This document shows positions 1 to 6,016 of a DNA stretch of 17,769 nucleotides, piece by piece. Where the stretch lies: assembly GCA_964497475.1 (NCBI GenBank), contig CAZCDM010000032.1, positions 1-17,769 of the forward strand, read 5' to 3'. Within the stretch, counting starts at the first letter, position 1, and each line of letters starts with the position of its first letter. Under the pieces are notes generated by a model. It saw only the letters and a program-made list of their open reading frames with translations, did no database searches and had not been told where the DNA came from. The translations under genes and the position numbers were made by a program. Origin of the DNA: CAZCDM01 sp964497475 (GTDB taxonomy: Bacteria > Planctomycetota > Phycisphaerae > SM23-33).

Positions 1-35
1 CAGGGAGCGAAAAGACCAGCGAGGCCGAAAAGTGA
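1..35 (+). CDS. C-terminal tail of an upstream gene (partial)
   Basis: A frame open from the left edge (first whole codon at 3) reads GSEKTSEAEK and stops at TGA 33-35. A short, charged, Lys/Glu-rich tail is typical of the end of a soluble protein. The next gene starts 28 nt later with its own ribosome-binding site. The family cannot be told from ten residues, and the frame could be open by chance. Confidence 0.3.
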   Translation, partial: GSEKTSEAEK

Positions 36-63
36 ATTTTTCAAGGTGCCCATAAGGAACCCC

Positions 64-435
64 ATGAAACGCTACCGAATCAATGACTTGCCCGGTCCGG
101 CCGAGGGGCATGTGTTTTCCGGCATCCTCGGTGGGGCCTATATCAATCGCGGCGGGCTGACGTTCAAAGCCCCCGGCGAGCGAACCCACACCGCCGACGG
201 CCCCGATGGCAGCGACCGCCACGTCCACGACGATTGCGAGGCGTTCGTTATTCTCCAGGGCAAGGCGACGATGGAAATCGACGGCCAGGCCCATGCCCTC
301 GATGCCGGCGATATCTGCCTCGTCGAGCCAGGCGAAGACCACCACCTCATCTCCGACCTCGCCGAGCCGTGCGTGAGCCTCTGGCTGCACGCCGGCCCCG
401 AGCGGAACGATGCCCAGGAAGAGAGTCCCCAATGA
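64..435 (+). CDS. Small single-domain cupin protein
   Basis: This is a 123-residue single-domain cupin, a small beta-barrel that usually holds one metal ion. Cupin motif 1 is exact in spacing: H53-x-H55-xxx-E59-x6-G66. Motif 2 is the segment GDICLVEPGEDHH around 82-94, where H93 or H94 would be the fourth ligand. Such proteins may be isomerases, dioxygenases or sugar-binding modules, and the substrate cannot be read here. I chose ATG 64 because AAGGA (54-58) lies 5 nt before it; a GTG at 46 in the same frame has no ribosome-binding site at the right distance. The stop overlaps the start of the Gfo/Idh/MocA gene at ATGA, so the two are almost certainly co-translated, which suggests sugar or polyol metabolism (inference). 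There is no signal peptide, so it should be cytoplasmic. Confidence 0.85.
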   Translation: MKRYRINDLPGPAEGHVFSGILGGAYINRGGLTFKAPGERTHTADGPDGSDRHVHDDCEAFVILQGKATMEIDGQAHALDAGDICLVEPGEDHHLISDLAEPCVSLWLHAGPERNDAQEESPQ

Positions 436-1655
436 TGCGCGCCTGTCTTTGCGGCGTGAGCGGCTATGGCGAGGTCCACTTCAACGGCCTGATGCGCGAG
501 CACCAGGCCGGTCGGTGCGAGCTCGTCGCCGCGACCGTCATCAACCGTCAGGACGAAGCCGACAAGTGCGCCCGCCTGGCCGAGATCGGCTGTGCGATCT
601 ACGAAGACTACCACACGATGCTCGACGCCCTGGCCGCCGACCCGCCGGATGTCTGCTTTCTGCCGGTGGGCATCGGCCTGCACGTGCCCTTCGCCATCGC
701 CGCCCTCGAGGCGGGCATGAATGTGTACATCGAAAAGCCCCTCACCGCGACGATCCAGCAGGCGCGAGAGCTGGCCGATGTGCGTCACCGCACCGGGAAG
801 TTCGTGGCCGTGGGCTATCAGACCTTCTACCAGTGTGACACCTGGGAGATGAAGCGGGCCATTCTCGCCGGGCGCATCGGTTCGGTCCGCACGATCAAAT
901 GTCAGGGCCGCTCGACCCGTCCGCGCAGCTATTACGACCGCAACGGCTGGGCCGGGCGTCTGCGCTGCGGCGACGATTGGATCCTTGACTCGCCTTTCAA
1001 TAACGCCATGGCCCATCAGCTCATGCAGTGTCTCTTCCTGGCCGGGGCCGAGCTGAACGCCGCAGCCACGCCGACGTCCATCCAGGCCGAGCTTTACCAC
1101 GCCAACGAAATCGAAAGTGCCGACACCGCCGCGCTGCGTATTACAACGGCCGAGGGGCCCGACGTGCTGTTCCTCACCACCCACGCCCCGGAGCAGAATC
1201 TTGCCCAGGATATCCATGTCCTCGGTGACCAGGGCCGTATCCATTGGGAGCTTCATCGCTCTTCCACCCTCCATCTAGCCGATGGCCGCAGTGAATCGCT
1301 GCCGGCTGAGTTGTACGAACGGTATTACGATAACGTATTCCTCTCGCTGCGGGAGCTGGTGGCTGGTGGGCAGCCGCGATGGTGCTCCGACGCCCAGGCT
1401 GCCGTCCACACTCTCTGTGTCAATGGTGCGCATGAAGGTTCGGCTGTGCTGCCGATCCCGGCCGGGCAGATCCGCCAGGAGCCGGCGGGGGATTCCACCG
1501 TCCAGATCATCGACGGGCTGGATGAAATGTTCGACCGCTGCTTCGCCGAGGAAAAACTGCCTGCCGAACTTGGCGCCCCCTGGGCCAGGCCGGCCGAGCC
1601 GTTCGACCTGACCGGCTACACAGCCTTCACCGGCCCCAAGGGTGCGGGGCAATAA
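432..1655 (+). CDS. Gfo/Idh/MocA family NAD(P)-dependent oxidoreductase
   Basis: A 407-residue dehydrogenase of the Gfo/Idh/MocA family, whose members oxidise or reduce sugars, inositols and amino sugars with NAD(P). The N-terminal Rossmann fold shows a glycine-rich GVSGYG at residues 8-13. The family EKP motif follows the fifth strand (E101-K102-P103), with K102 the expected catalytic lysine. DSPFNNAMAHQL (186-197) matches the family's C-terminal active-site segment, with H195 a candidate catalytic histidine. The start ATG 432 is the first of two adjacent ATG codons and overlaps the cupin stop. A longer open frame reaching back to 234 lies inside the cupin gene and is not used. There is no secretion signal, unlike many planctomycete relatives. 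The substrate is unknown; an oxidoreductase paired with a cupin suggests sugar breakdown (inference). Confidence 0.9.
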   Translation: MMRACLCGVSGYGEVHFNGLMREHQAGRCELVAATVINRQDEADKCARLAEIGCAIYEDYHTMLDALAADPPDVCFLPVGIGLHVPFAIAALEAGMNVYIEKPLTATIQQARELADVRHRTGKFVAVGYQTFYQCDTWEMKRAILAGRIGSVRTIKCQGRSTRPRSYYDRNGWAGRLRCGDDWILDSPFNNAMAHQLMQCLFLAGAELNAAATPTSIQAELYHANEIESADTAALRITTAEGPDVLFLTTHAPEQNLAQDIHVLGDQGRIHWELHRSSTLHLADGRSESLPAELYERYYDNVFLSLRELVAGGQPRWCSDAQAAVHTLCVNGAHEGSAVLPIPAGQIRQEPAGDSTVQIIDGLDEMFDRCFAEEKLPAELGAPWARPAEPFDLTGYTAFTGPKGAGQ

Positions 1656-1669
1656 ATTTTGCTCGCAGC

Positions 1670-1698
1670 TTGACACGCCGCGATCCGAACGATAAAGT
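1670..1698 (+). promoter_or_regulatory. Sigma70-like promoter for the ilvB leader and operon
   Basis: TTGACA (1670-1675) is a perfect -35 box, followed after 17 nt by TAAAGT (1693-1698), a four-of-six match to TATAAT. GATAAA at 1691-1696, with a 15-nt spacer, is a second reading of the -10 box. It lies 15 nt after the stop of the preceding gene and would start RNA near 1703-1706, only 2-5 nt before the leader-peptide ATG at 1708. The position just before an attenuator-like leader strengthens the call. It has not been tested experimentally. Confidence 0.6.
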
Positions 1699-1707
1699 GA
1701 ACCGGCA

Positions 1708-1812
1708 ATGAACGCATGCTCCGCACAAGCTGACCGCCTCCTCCCGGCCATCCCGGCCGATGGTCTGCTGCTGCGCGGCGTAGTACTTCTGCTTGTACCC
1801 CAGGCCGACTGA
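1708..1812 (+). CDS. ilvB operon leader peptide (branched-chain amino acid attenuation)
   Basis: A 34-codon ORF (ATG 1708, TGA 1810-1812) upstream of ilvB. It has 8 Leu, 3 Val and 1 Ile, and residues 20-30 read LLLRGVVLLLV, nine of eleven being Leu or Val. The matching codons (1765-1797) include GTA three times and CTT twice, both uncommon in this GC-rich DNA, as expected for control codons that sense charged tRNA. The layout, with an early Leu-Leu-Pro and then Leu/Val runs broken by one Arg, recalls the E. coli IvbL leader of ilvBN (from memory, not aligned). There is no clear ribosome-binding site, but the predicted transcript starts 2-5 nt before the ATG, so leaderless translation is likely. 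The stop codon lies in the 5' arm of a strong stem-loop. Expected role: slow translation when leucine or valine is scarce changes leader RNA folding and raises ilvB expression. Confidence 0.75.
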   Translation: MNACSAQADRLLPAIPADGLLLRGVVLLLVPQAD

Positions 1813-1843
1813 CGTCGATCCCTCGATCGCACTTCAGCCGGCC
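1803..1843 (+). promoter_or_regulatory. Long stem-loop across the leader stop codon
   Basis: GGCCGACTGA (1803-1812) pairs with TCAGCCGGCC (1834-1843) with a single A-C mismatch. Inside it, CGATC (1816-1820) pairs with GATCG (1825-1829) around a CCTC loop, and G1814-T1815 can pair with A1831-C1832. The whole forms one nearly continuous hairpin of about 17 pairs. The leader stop TGA (1810-1812) is in the 5' arm, so a ribosome finishing the peptide would melt it while one stalled at the Leu codons near 1765-1773 would let it form. An alternative upstream hairpin is GGCCATC (1746-1752) with GATGGTC (1759-1765). No T-run follows, so this is not an ordinary intrinsic terminator. Confidence 0.55.
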
Positions 1844-1844
1844 G

Positions 1845-1971
1845 TGACCCAACCCCCCAAGGCAAATCGCCTTTGTCCGTTTCCGCTGCCTTTACGAAAT
1901 CCTGACCATGAAAATACTTGCCAAATCGCCCGCAATCGGGCAAAACGTTGACACAACCCTCCCCCACACCC
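1845..1971 (+). promoter_or_regulatory. C-rich, G-poor leader segment, possible Rho-loading region
   Basis: From the leader stem-loop to the ilvB ribosome-binding site C clearly outnumbers G: I count about 50 C and 24 G over 1845-1980, and that G count includes the purine-rich ribosome-binding site itself. Runs such as CCCCCC (1853-1858) and CCCTCCCCC (1957-1965) are prominent. Such composition is typical of Rho utilisation sites. A weak hairpin AAGGC / GCCTT (1859-1863 / 1869-1873) is followed only by short interrupted T runs, and AAGGCA can instead pair with TGCCTT at 1887-1892. Termination in this leader may therefore be Rho-dependent, or control may act on translation. This is inference from composition. 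Confidence 0.3.
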
Positions 1972-1991
1972 GAGGAAGGATTCTCCCATGA
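1908..1991 (+). CDS. Possible second upstream ORF overlapping the ilvB start
   Basis: A 27-codon frame starts at ATG 1908 (MKILAKSPAIG...) and ends at TGA 1989-1991, which overlaps the ilvB ATG (1988) as ATGA. The ilvB ribosome-binding site lies inside it. An ATGA overlap is used for translational coupling elsewhere in this window (432, 5131, 14025), which is the only reason to list it. It has no ribosome-binding site of its own and no clear sequence signature, so it may be chance. Confidence 0.2.
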   Translation: MKILAKSPAIGQNVDTTLPHTRGRILP

Positions 1992-3697
1992 GCGAAACCA
2001 CTAAAACCACCGCCTCCAGCCTCGTTGGCTGCACGGGGGCACAGGTCTTCCACCGCATGCTGCAGGACGAGGGCGTCGAAGTGATGTTCGGCTACCCCGG
2101 CGGGGCCGTGCTGCCCATCTTCGACGAGCTCTACGAATCGCCCATCCAGTTCGTGCTGACGAGGCACGAGCAGGGGGCCTGCCACATGGCCGACGGCTAC
2201 GCCCGCTCGACCGGCAAGGTCGGCGTCGTCATCGCCACCTCCGGGCCCGGCGCTACGAACCTCGTGACCGGCCTGGCGACAGCCAATATGGACTCGATCC
2301 CCCTGGTGGCCTTCACGGGCCAGGTCAAGAGCTCCCTGATCGGCAACGATGCCTTCCAGGAAGCCGATGTGACCGGCGTGACCCGTCCGGTGACCAAGCA
2401 CAACTTCCTGGTCACGAAGGTCGAAGACCTCGGCCGGATTGTCCGCGAGGCGTTTTACATCGCCCGCACGGGTCGGCCCGGTCCGGTGCTGGTCGACATC
2501 GCGGTCGATGCCACCGTCGCAACGCTGGAGACCGAACCGGACCTCGAAATGAACCTGCCCGGCTACAAGCCCCGCGGCGGAACCGGCAACGAGCGCCAGG
2601 TCCGCGCTGCCGCCGAGGCCATCAACCAGGCCCAGCGCCCCGTGCTCTACGTCGGCGGCGGAGCCATCGCTGCCGATGCGTCCGAGGCGATCCGGGCTGT
2701 GGCCCACAAGGGCAAGCTGCCCGTGACCACCACGCTGCTGGGCATGGGCGCGTTCGACGAGACTGACCCGCTGAGCCTGCGCATGCTCGGCATGCACGGC
2801 ACGGCCTACGCCAACTACGCCGTGCAGCAGTGCGACTGCCTCGTTGCCGTCGGCGCCCGCTTCGACGATCGCGTCACCGGCGATCTGTCCCGCTTCGCCC
2901 CGCAGGCCAAAATCATCCACATCGACATCGACCCCTCGAGCATCTCCAAGAATGTCGTGGTCGATATCCCCCTCGTCGGCGATGCCAAGTACATTCTCGA
3001 ACAGATGGTCGAGCACATCGAGACCCTCCCGCGGGAGCAGTGGCACGCCCAGATCAACGAGTGGAAAACCAAGTATCCGCTGACGTACGAAAAAGACGGG
3101 CTCATCAAACCGCAGGAAGTCATCGAGAAGCTCGGCGAGATGACCAACCACGATGCCATCGTCGCCACCGGCGTCGGGCAGCATCAGATGTGGGCCGCCC
3201 AGTTCTTCGGCTGGAAGCGTCCGAGGCAGATCCTCACCTCCGGCGGGCTGGGCACGATGGGCTTTGGCGTCCCGGCCGCGATCGGCGCGCAGTTCGCCCA
3301 CCCGGACAAAACCGTCATCGACATCGACGGCGATGGCAGCTTCACCATGACCATGGTCGAGATCATCACCGCCGTGCGCTACAACATGCCCACCAAGTTC
3401 ATCGTGCTGGATAACGACTTCCTGGGCATGGTGCGGCAGTGGCAGGAGCTGTTCTACGGGCGGCGGTACAGCTCGGTCGAGCATCCCTGCCCGGACTTCA
3501 GCATGATCGCCCAGGGCTACGGCGCCCAGTCCTGCCGCGTCGACCAGCGCGATCAGCTCGAAGAGGGCATCGCACAGATGCTTGCCTCCGACGGGCCGTT
3601 CGTGCTGCATGTCCGCGTCGAGCCGGAAGAGAACGTCTGGCCGATGGTTGCCGCCGGCAAGGCCCTGGACGAAATGGACCTCGGCAAACTCGCGTAG
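1988..3697 (+). CDS. ilvB: Acetolactate synthase (AHAS) large, catalytic subunit
   Basis: This ThDP-dependent enzyme joins two pyruvates to acetolactate, or pyruvate with 2-oxobutyrate, the first common step of valine, leucine and isoleucine synthesis. At 569 residues it has the usual length. The N-terminal PYR domain shows GYPGGAVLPIFD (35-46) and the activating glutamate E61 in TRHEQGACHMADGYAR. The central FAD-binding domain spans about 200-340. The C-terminal PP domain has GQHQMWAAQ (397-405) and the ThDP/Mg motif from GDGSF (448-452) to LDND (474-477). ATG 1988 has a strong site GAGGAAGGA (1972-1980) at 7 nt. It is followed by a methyltransferase gene and then its own small subunit ilvN. 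Expression is probably controlled by the leader peptide and stem-loop upstream. I am confident of this identification. Confidence 0.97.
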   Translation: MSETTKTTASSLVGCTGAQVFHRMLQDEGVEVMFGYPGGAVLPIFDELYESPIQFVLTRHEQGACHMADGYARSTGKVGVVIATSGPGATNLVTGLATANMDSIPLVAFTGQVKSSLIGNDAFQEADVTGVTRPVTKHNFLVTKVEDLGRIVREAFYIARTGRPGPVLVDIAVDATVATLETEPDLEMNLPGYKPRGGTGNERQVRAAAEAINQAQRPVLYVGGGAIAADASEAIRAVAHKGKLPVTTTLLGMGAFDETDPLSLRMLGMHGTAYANYAVQQCDCLVAVGARFDDRVTGDLSRFAPQAKIIHIDIDPSSISKNVVVDIPLVGDAKYILEQMVEHIETLPREQWHAQINEWKTKYPLTYEKDGLIKPQEVIEKLGEMTNHDAIVATGVGQHQMWAAQFFGWKRPRQILTSGGLGTMGFGVPAAIGAQFAHPDKTVIDIDGDGSFTMTMVEIITAVRYNMPTKFIVLDNDFLGMVRQWQELFYGRRYSSVEHPCPDFSMIAQGYGAQSCRVDQRDQLEEGIAQMLASDGPFVLHVRVEPEENVWPMVAAGKALDEMDLGKLA

Positions 3698-3699
3698 CG

Positions 3700-3741
3700 A
3701 CAGTGAGCCGGTGAGACCGGAATACAGTGAAACGGTAAGAC
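3700..3741 (+). repeat. Degenerate 24-nt tandem repeat between ilvB and the methyltransferase gene
   Basis: ACAGTGAGCCGGTGAGAC (3700-3717) recurs as ACAGTGAAACGGTAAGAC (3724-3741), 15 of 18 bases identical at a 24-nt period. A weaker third copy, ACAGCGTGACCGTCATGAC, starts at 3740 and runs into the next gene's start. CCGGT / ACCGG (3708-3712 / 3716-3720) and ACGGT / ACCGT (3732-3736 / 3748-3752) can form small hairpins. This fills the 56-nt gap and leaves no obvious ribosome-binding site for the next gene. Confidence 0.55.
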
Positions 3742-3753
3742 AGCGTGACCGTC

Positions 3754-4617
3754 ATGACAAAAACGTCCGACAGCCCGGTGTATGATCCCCAGCGGATTTG
3801 TGCGTTCTACGAAACCCGCTGCCAGGAAGAGTGGGACCGCTGGGACCGCGAGGTCCGCAGCCGGCTGAATTACCACATCCACCGGCGGGTCATCGACGAG
3901 ACGGTCCTCCGCGGCGACCGCGTGCTGCAACTGGCCGCCGGGGCCGGACGCTTCAGCAAGGACCTCGCCCTGATCACGCCGCACGTGACGGTCACCGACC
4001 TGTCCGAGCGGATGCTCGCGTTCAATCGTCAGATGATGGGCGAGATGGGCGTGGCCGAGCAGGTCGAAGACTGGGCCCAGGCGGACATCTGCGACCTCAG
4101 CCAGTTCGTGCCCGCCTCGTTCGATATCGTCACCTGCTTCGGGGCGTTGAATTACGTCTTCGAACGCGAAGCCGACGCCCTCGGCGAGATGCTCCGCGTG
4201 CTCCGGCCGCAGGGTAAGCTCATCCTCAGCGTGATGAGCCTGCCCGGCCTGCTGCGGTACAGCATCGGCCCGGCCATCGAGGAGTTCCTCTCCGTCGGTG
4301 CCGCCGCGGTCGACTGGCTGATGCGCACCGGCAAGCAGGACGGCCAGCATTACGAGCCGCTGGTCGGCAACCCGTTTCACATGATGACCCGCAGCGATGT
4401 CGAAGCCCTCTGCGACCAGGCCGGGGGACGCATCACCCGCGCCATCTGCAGCGGCTTCCTCGGCACGGCCAACCCCCAGGCCCTGCAGGACCTCGCCGAA
4501 TCCGAACCGTGGCTCTGGGAGAAGGTCCTCGAGATGGAATGGACCTTCGGCCAGAGCGCCAGCCTCCTCGAAGCCGGCACGCACATGATTTTCACCATAC
4601 AGAAAGACAACGCATAA
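3754..4617 (+). CDS. Class I SAM-dependent methyltransferase, substrate unknown
   Basis: A 287-residue protein with the Rossmann-like methyltransferase fold. SAM-binding motif I is VLQLAAGAGR (57-66), a variant of the usual VLDLGCGTG form. The acidic residue at the end of strand 2 is D82 in VTVTDLSERM. DIVTCFGALNYV (124-135) and LRPQGKLILSVMS (150-162) match the motif IV region and the strand-5 region common in small-molecule or quinone-type methyltransferases. The C-terminal third has no motif I recognise. ATG 3754 is preferred; GTG 3745 in the same frame is possible, and neither has a clear ribosome-binding site. It sits between ilvB and ilvN, which are normally adjacent, so it is probably co-transcribed with them. 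No branched-chain amino acid role can be deduced from its sequence. Confidence 0.85.
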   Translation: MTKTSDSPVYDPQRICAFYETRCQEEWDRWDREVRSRLNYHIHRRVIDETVLRGDRVLQLAAGAGRFSKDLALITPHVTVTDLSERMLAFNRQMMGEMGVAEQVEDWAQADICDLSQFVPASFDIVTCFGALNYVFEREADALGEMLRVLRPQGKLILSVMSLPGLLRYSIGPAIEEFLSVGAAAVDWLMRTGKQDGQHYEPLVGNPFHMMTRSDVEALCDQAGGRITRAICSGFLGTANPQALQDLAESEPWLWEKVLEMEWTFGQSASLLEAGTHMIFTIQKDNA

Positions 4618-4645
4618 CCGCCGCCCCGCGGCGCAGGAGAACCCC

Positions 4646-5134
4646 ATGAAACACGTCATCAGCGCCATCGTCCAGAACCAGCCCGGCGTGCTGGCCCACG
4701 TGGCCGGCATGTTCGCCGCCCGCGGCTACAACATCGATTCCCTCGTCGTCGGCCGGACCGAAGACGAAACCCAAAGCCGCATGACCATCGTCGTCATCGG
4801 CGACGATACGATCCTCGAGCAAGTCCGCAAGCAGCTCGAAAAGCTCGTGACCACCATCCGCGTGCGAGACTTCAAAGAGACCGACTACGTCGAGCGTGAC
4901 CTGATGCTCATCCGCATCCACGCCCCCGGCGACCGCCGCACCGAGGTCATCTCCCTGGTCGACCTGTTCCGCGGGCGTGTGGTCGACGTCGGGCGAAGCA
5001 GCATGATGGTCGAGCTGTCCGGCCCGGAAGACAAGCTCGAAGCATTCATCGACCTGGCCCGCCCGTACGGCATCCAGGAGCTGGCACGGACAGGCCTCAT
5101 CGCGATGCAGCGCGGCAAGAAACACGAGGAATGA
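4646..5134 (+). CDS. ilvN: Acetolactate synthase small, regulatory subunit
   Basis: The 162-residue small subunit activates the IlvB catalytic subunit and gives it valine feedback inhibition. An N-terminal ACT domain (about 2-76) contains NQPGVLAHVAGMF (11-23) and GYNIDSLVVGRTE (27-39). N11, G14 and N29 fall at the same numbers as the valine-site residues of E. coli IlvH, so feedback inhibition is probably kept (family knowledge). The C-terminal half (about 80-162) is the usual small-subunit domain with VERDLMLIRI and the FRGRVVDV strand. ATG 4646 has AGGAGA (4635-4640) 5 nt upstream. The stop overlaps the lipA start as ATGA. The name ilvN (also ilvH) is used for the general family. Confidence 0.96.
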   Translation: MKHVISAIVQNQPGVLAHVAGMFAARGYNIDSLVVGRTEDETQSRMTIVVIGDDTILEQVRKQLEKLVTTIRVRDFKETDYVERDLMLIRIHAPGDRRTEVISLVDLFRGRVVDVGRSSMMVELSGPEDKLEAFIDLARPYGIQELARTGLIAMQRGKKHEE

Positions 5135-6015
5135 CCTCGTCGGGTCAATCTCCGCGCCGCCGCCTGCCGCCTTGGCTGAAGCGCCGCCTGCCGGCTGGCC
5201 ACGATGCCGACCGCGTGCAGGCGATCCTCGATGAGTTGCACCTGGCGACGGTCTGTCACGGCGCGCACTGTCCCAATCGCGGCGAGTGCTACGCCTCCGG
5301 CACGGCGACGTTCCTGATCCTCGGCCAGACCTGTACCCGCGCCTGTCGCTTCTGCGCCATCGATCAGCGCGACCCCGGCCCGCCGCGGGAGGACGAACCC
5401 GCCGCCGTCGCCGAAGCCGCCCGCCGCATGAACCTGCAATACGTCGTCATCACCTCCGTCACGCGGGACGATTTGCCCGACGGCGGGGCGGGCCATTTCG
5501 CCCGGACCATCCGCGCCGTCCGCCAGGCCAACCCCGACGCACGCGTCGAGGTTCTCACGCCGGACTTCCGCGGCGATGTCGATGCGATCCGCACCGTTCT
5601 CGAAGCCGGTTGCGACTGCTTCAATCACAACGTCGAGACCGTCCCGCGTCTTTACCCCCAGGTCCGGCCGCAGGCGGAGTACTGGCAGTCGCTGCGGGTG
5701 CTGGCCGAGGCACGCAAGATGGCCGACGACAACGGCTGGGCGATCCGCATCAAGAGCGGGCTGATGGTCGGCCTGGGCGAGAGCGACGAGGAAATCGACG
5801 AGGTCCTTTGCGACATCCGCCGGACGGGCTGTGAGATTCTCACCATCGGCCAGTACCTCGCGCCCTCTGACGCCCATGTGCCCGTGGCGCGGTTCGTACC
5901 GCCGGAGCAGTTCGAACAGTACCAGCAGCGAGGGCGGGAGCTGGGCTTCCTGGCCACCGCGGCCGGGCCCTTCGTCCGCAGCAGCTACCACGCCCGGGAA
6001 GTCTTCGAAGGCTGA
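5131..6015 (+). CDS. lipA: Lipoyl synthase (radical SAM)
   Basis: LipA inserts two sulfur atoms into protein-bound octanoyl groups to make the lipoyl cofactor of pyruvate, 2-oxoglutarate and branched-chain oxoacid dehydrogenases and of GcvH. The 294-residue protein shows both iron-sulfur motifs. The auxiliary cluster cysteines are C42-x4-C47-x5-C53 (CHGAHCPNRGEC), and the radical SAM cluster is C68-x3-C72-x2-C75 (CTRACRFC). The C-terminal RSSY (283-286) supplies the conserved serine ligand of the auxiliary cluster. ATG 5131 overlaps the ilvN stop, and GAGGA abuts it directly, so translation probably depends on ribosomes finishing ilvN. No lipB or octanoyltransferase gene is in the window. The gene ends 1 nt from the convergent HAD gene stop, with no room for a terminator between them. 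Confidence 0.96.
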   Translation: MTSSGQSPRRRLPPWLKRRLPAGHDADRVQAILDELHLATVCHGAHCPNRGECYASGTATFLILGQTCTRACRFCAIDQRDPGPPREDEPAAVAEAARRMNLQYVVITSVTRDDLPDGGAGHFARTIRAVRQANPDARVEVLTPDFRGDVDAIRTVLEAGCDCFNHNVETVPRLYPQVRPQAEYWQSLRVLAEARKMADDNGWAIRIKSGLMVGLGESDEEIDEVLCDIRRTGCEILTIGQYLAPSDAHVPVARFVPPEQFEQYQQRGRELGFLATAAGPFVRSSYHAREVFEG

Positions 6016-6016
6016 C

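Noticed and set aside
1928..1941. GCCCG-CAAT-CGGGC hairpin as terminator of the ilvB leader
   Set aside because: It is a short stem followed by AAAAC, not by T; on the plus strand it cannot act as an intrinsic terminator.
1948..1953. A second TTGACA box just upstream of ilvB
   Set aside because: No -10 box lies at 16-18 nt; that position is the purine-rich ribosome-binding site, so a start there would remove it.
1656..1987. A riboswitch or T-box in the ilvB leader
   Set aside because: No conserved T-box (AGGGUGGNACCGCG-like) or known riboswitch core is visible; the leader ORF and hairpin explain it better.
1892..3610. A 572-codon minus-strand open frame opposite ilvB
   Set aside because: It mirrors the clear ilvB gene; long antisense frames are common in GC-rich DNA and this one is full of low-complexity Gly/Val/His/Asp and has no motifs.
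3745..3753. GTG start three codons upstream for the methyltransferase
   Set aside because: Possible, but with no ribosome-binding site at either start, ATG 3754 is the more usual choice.
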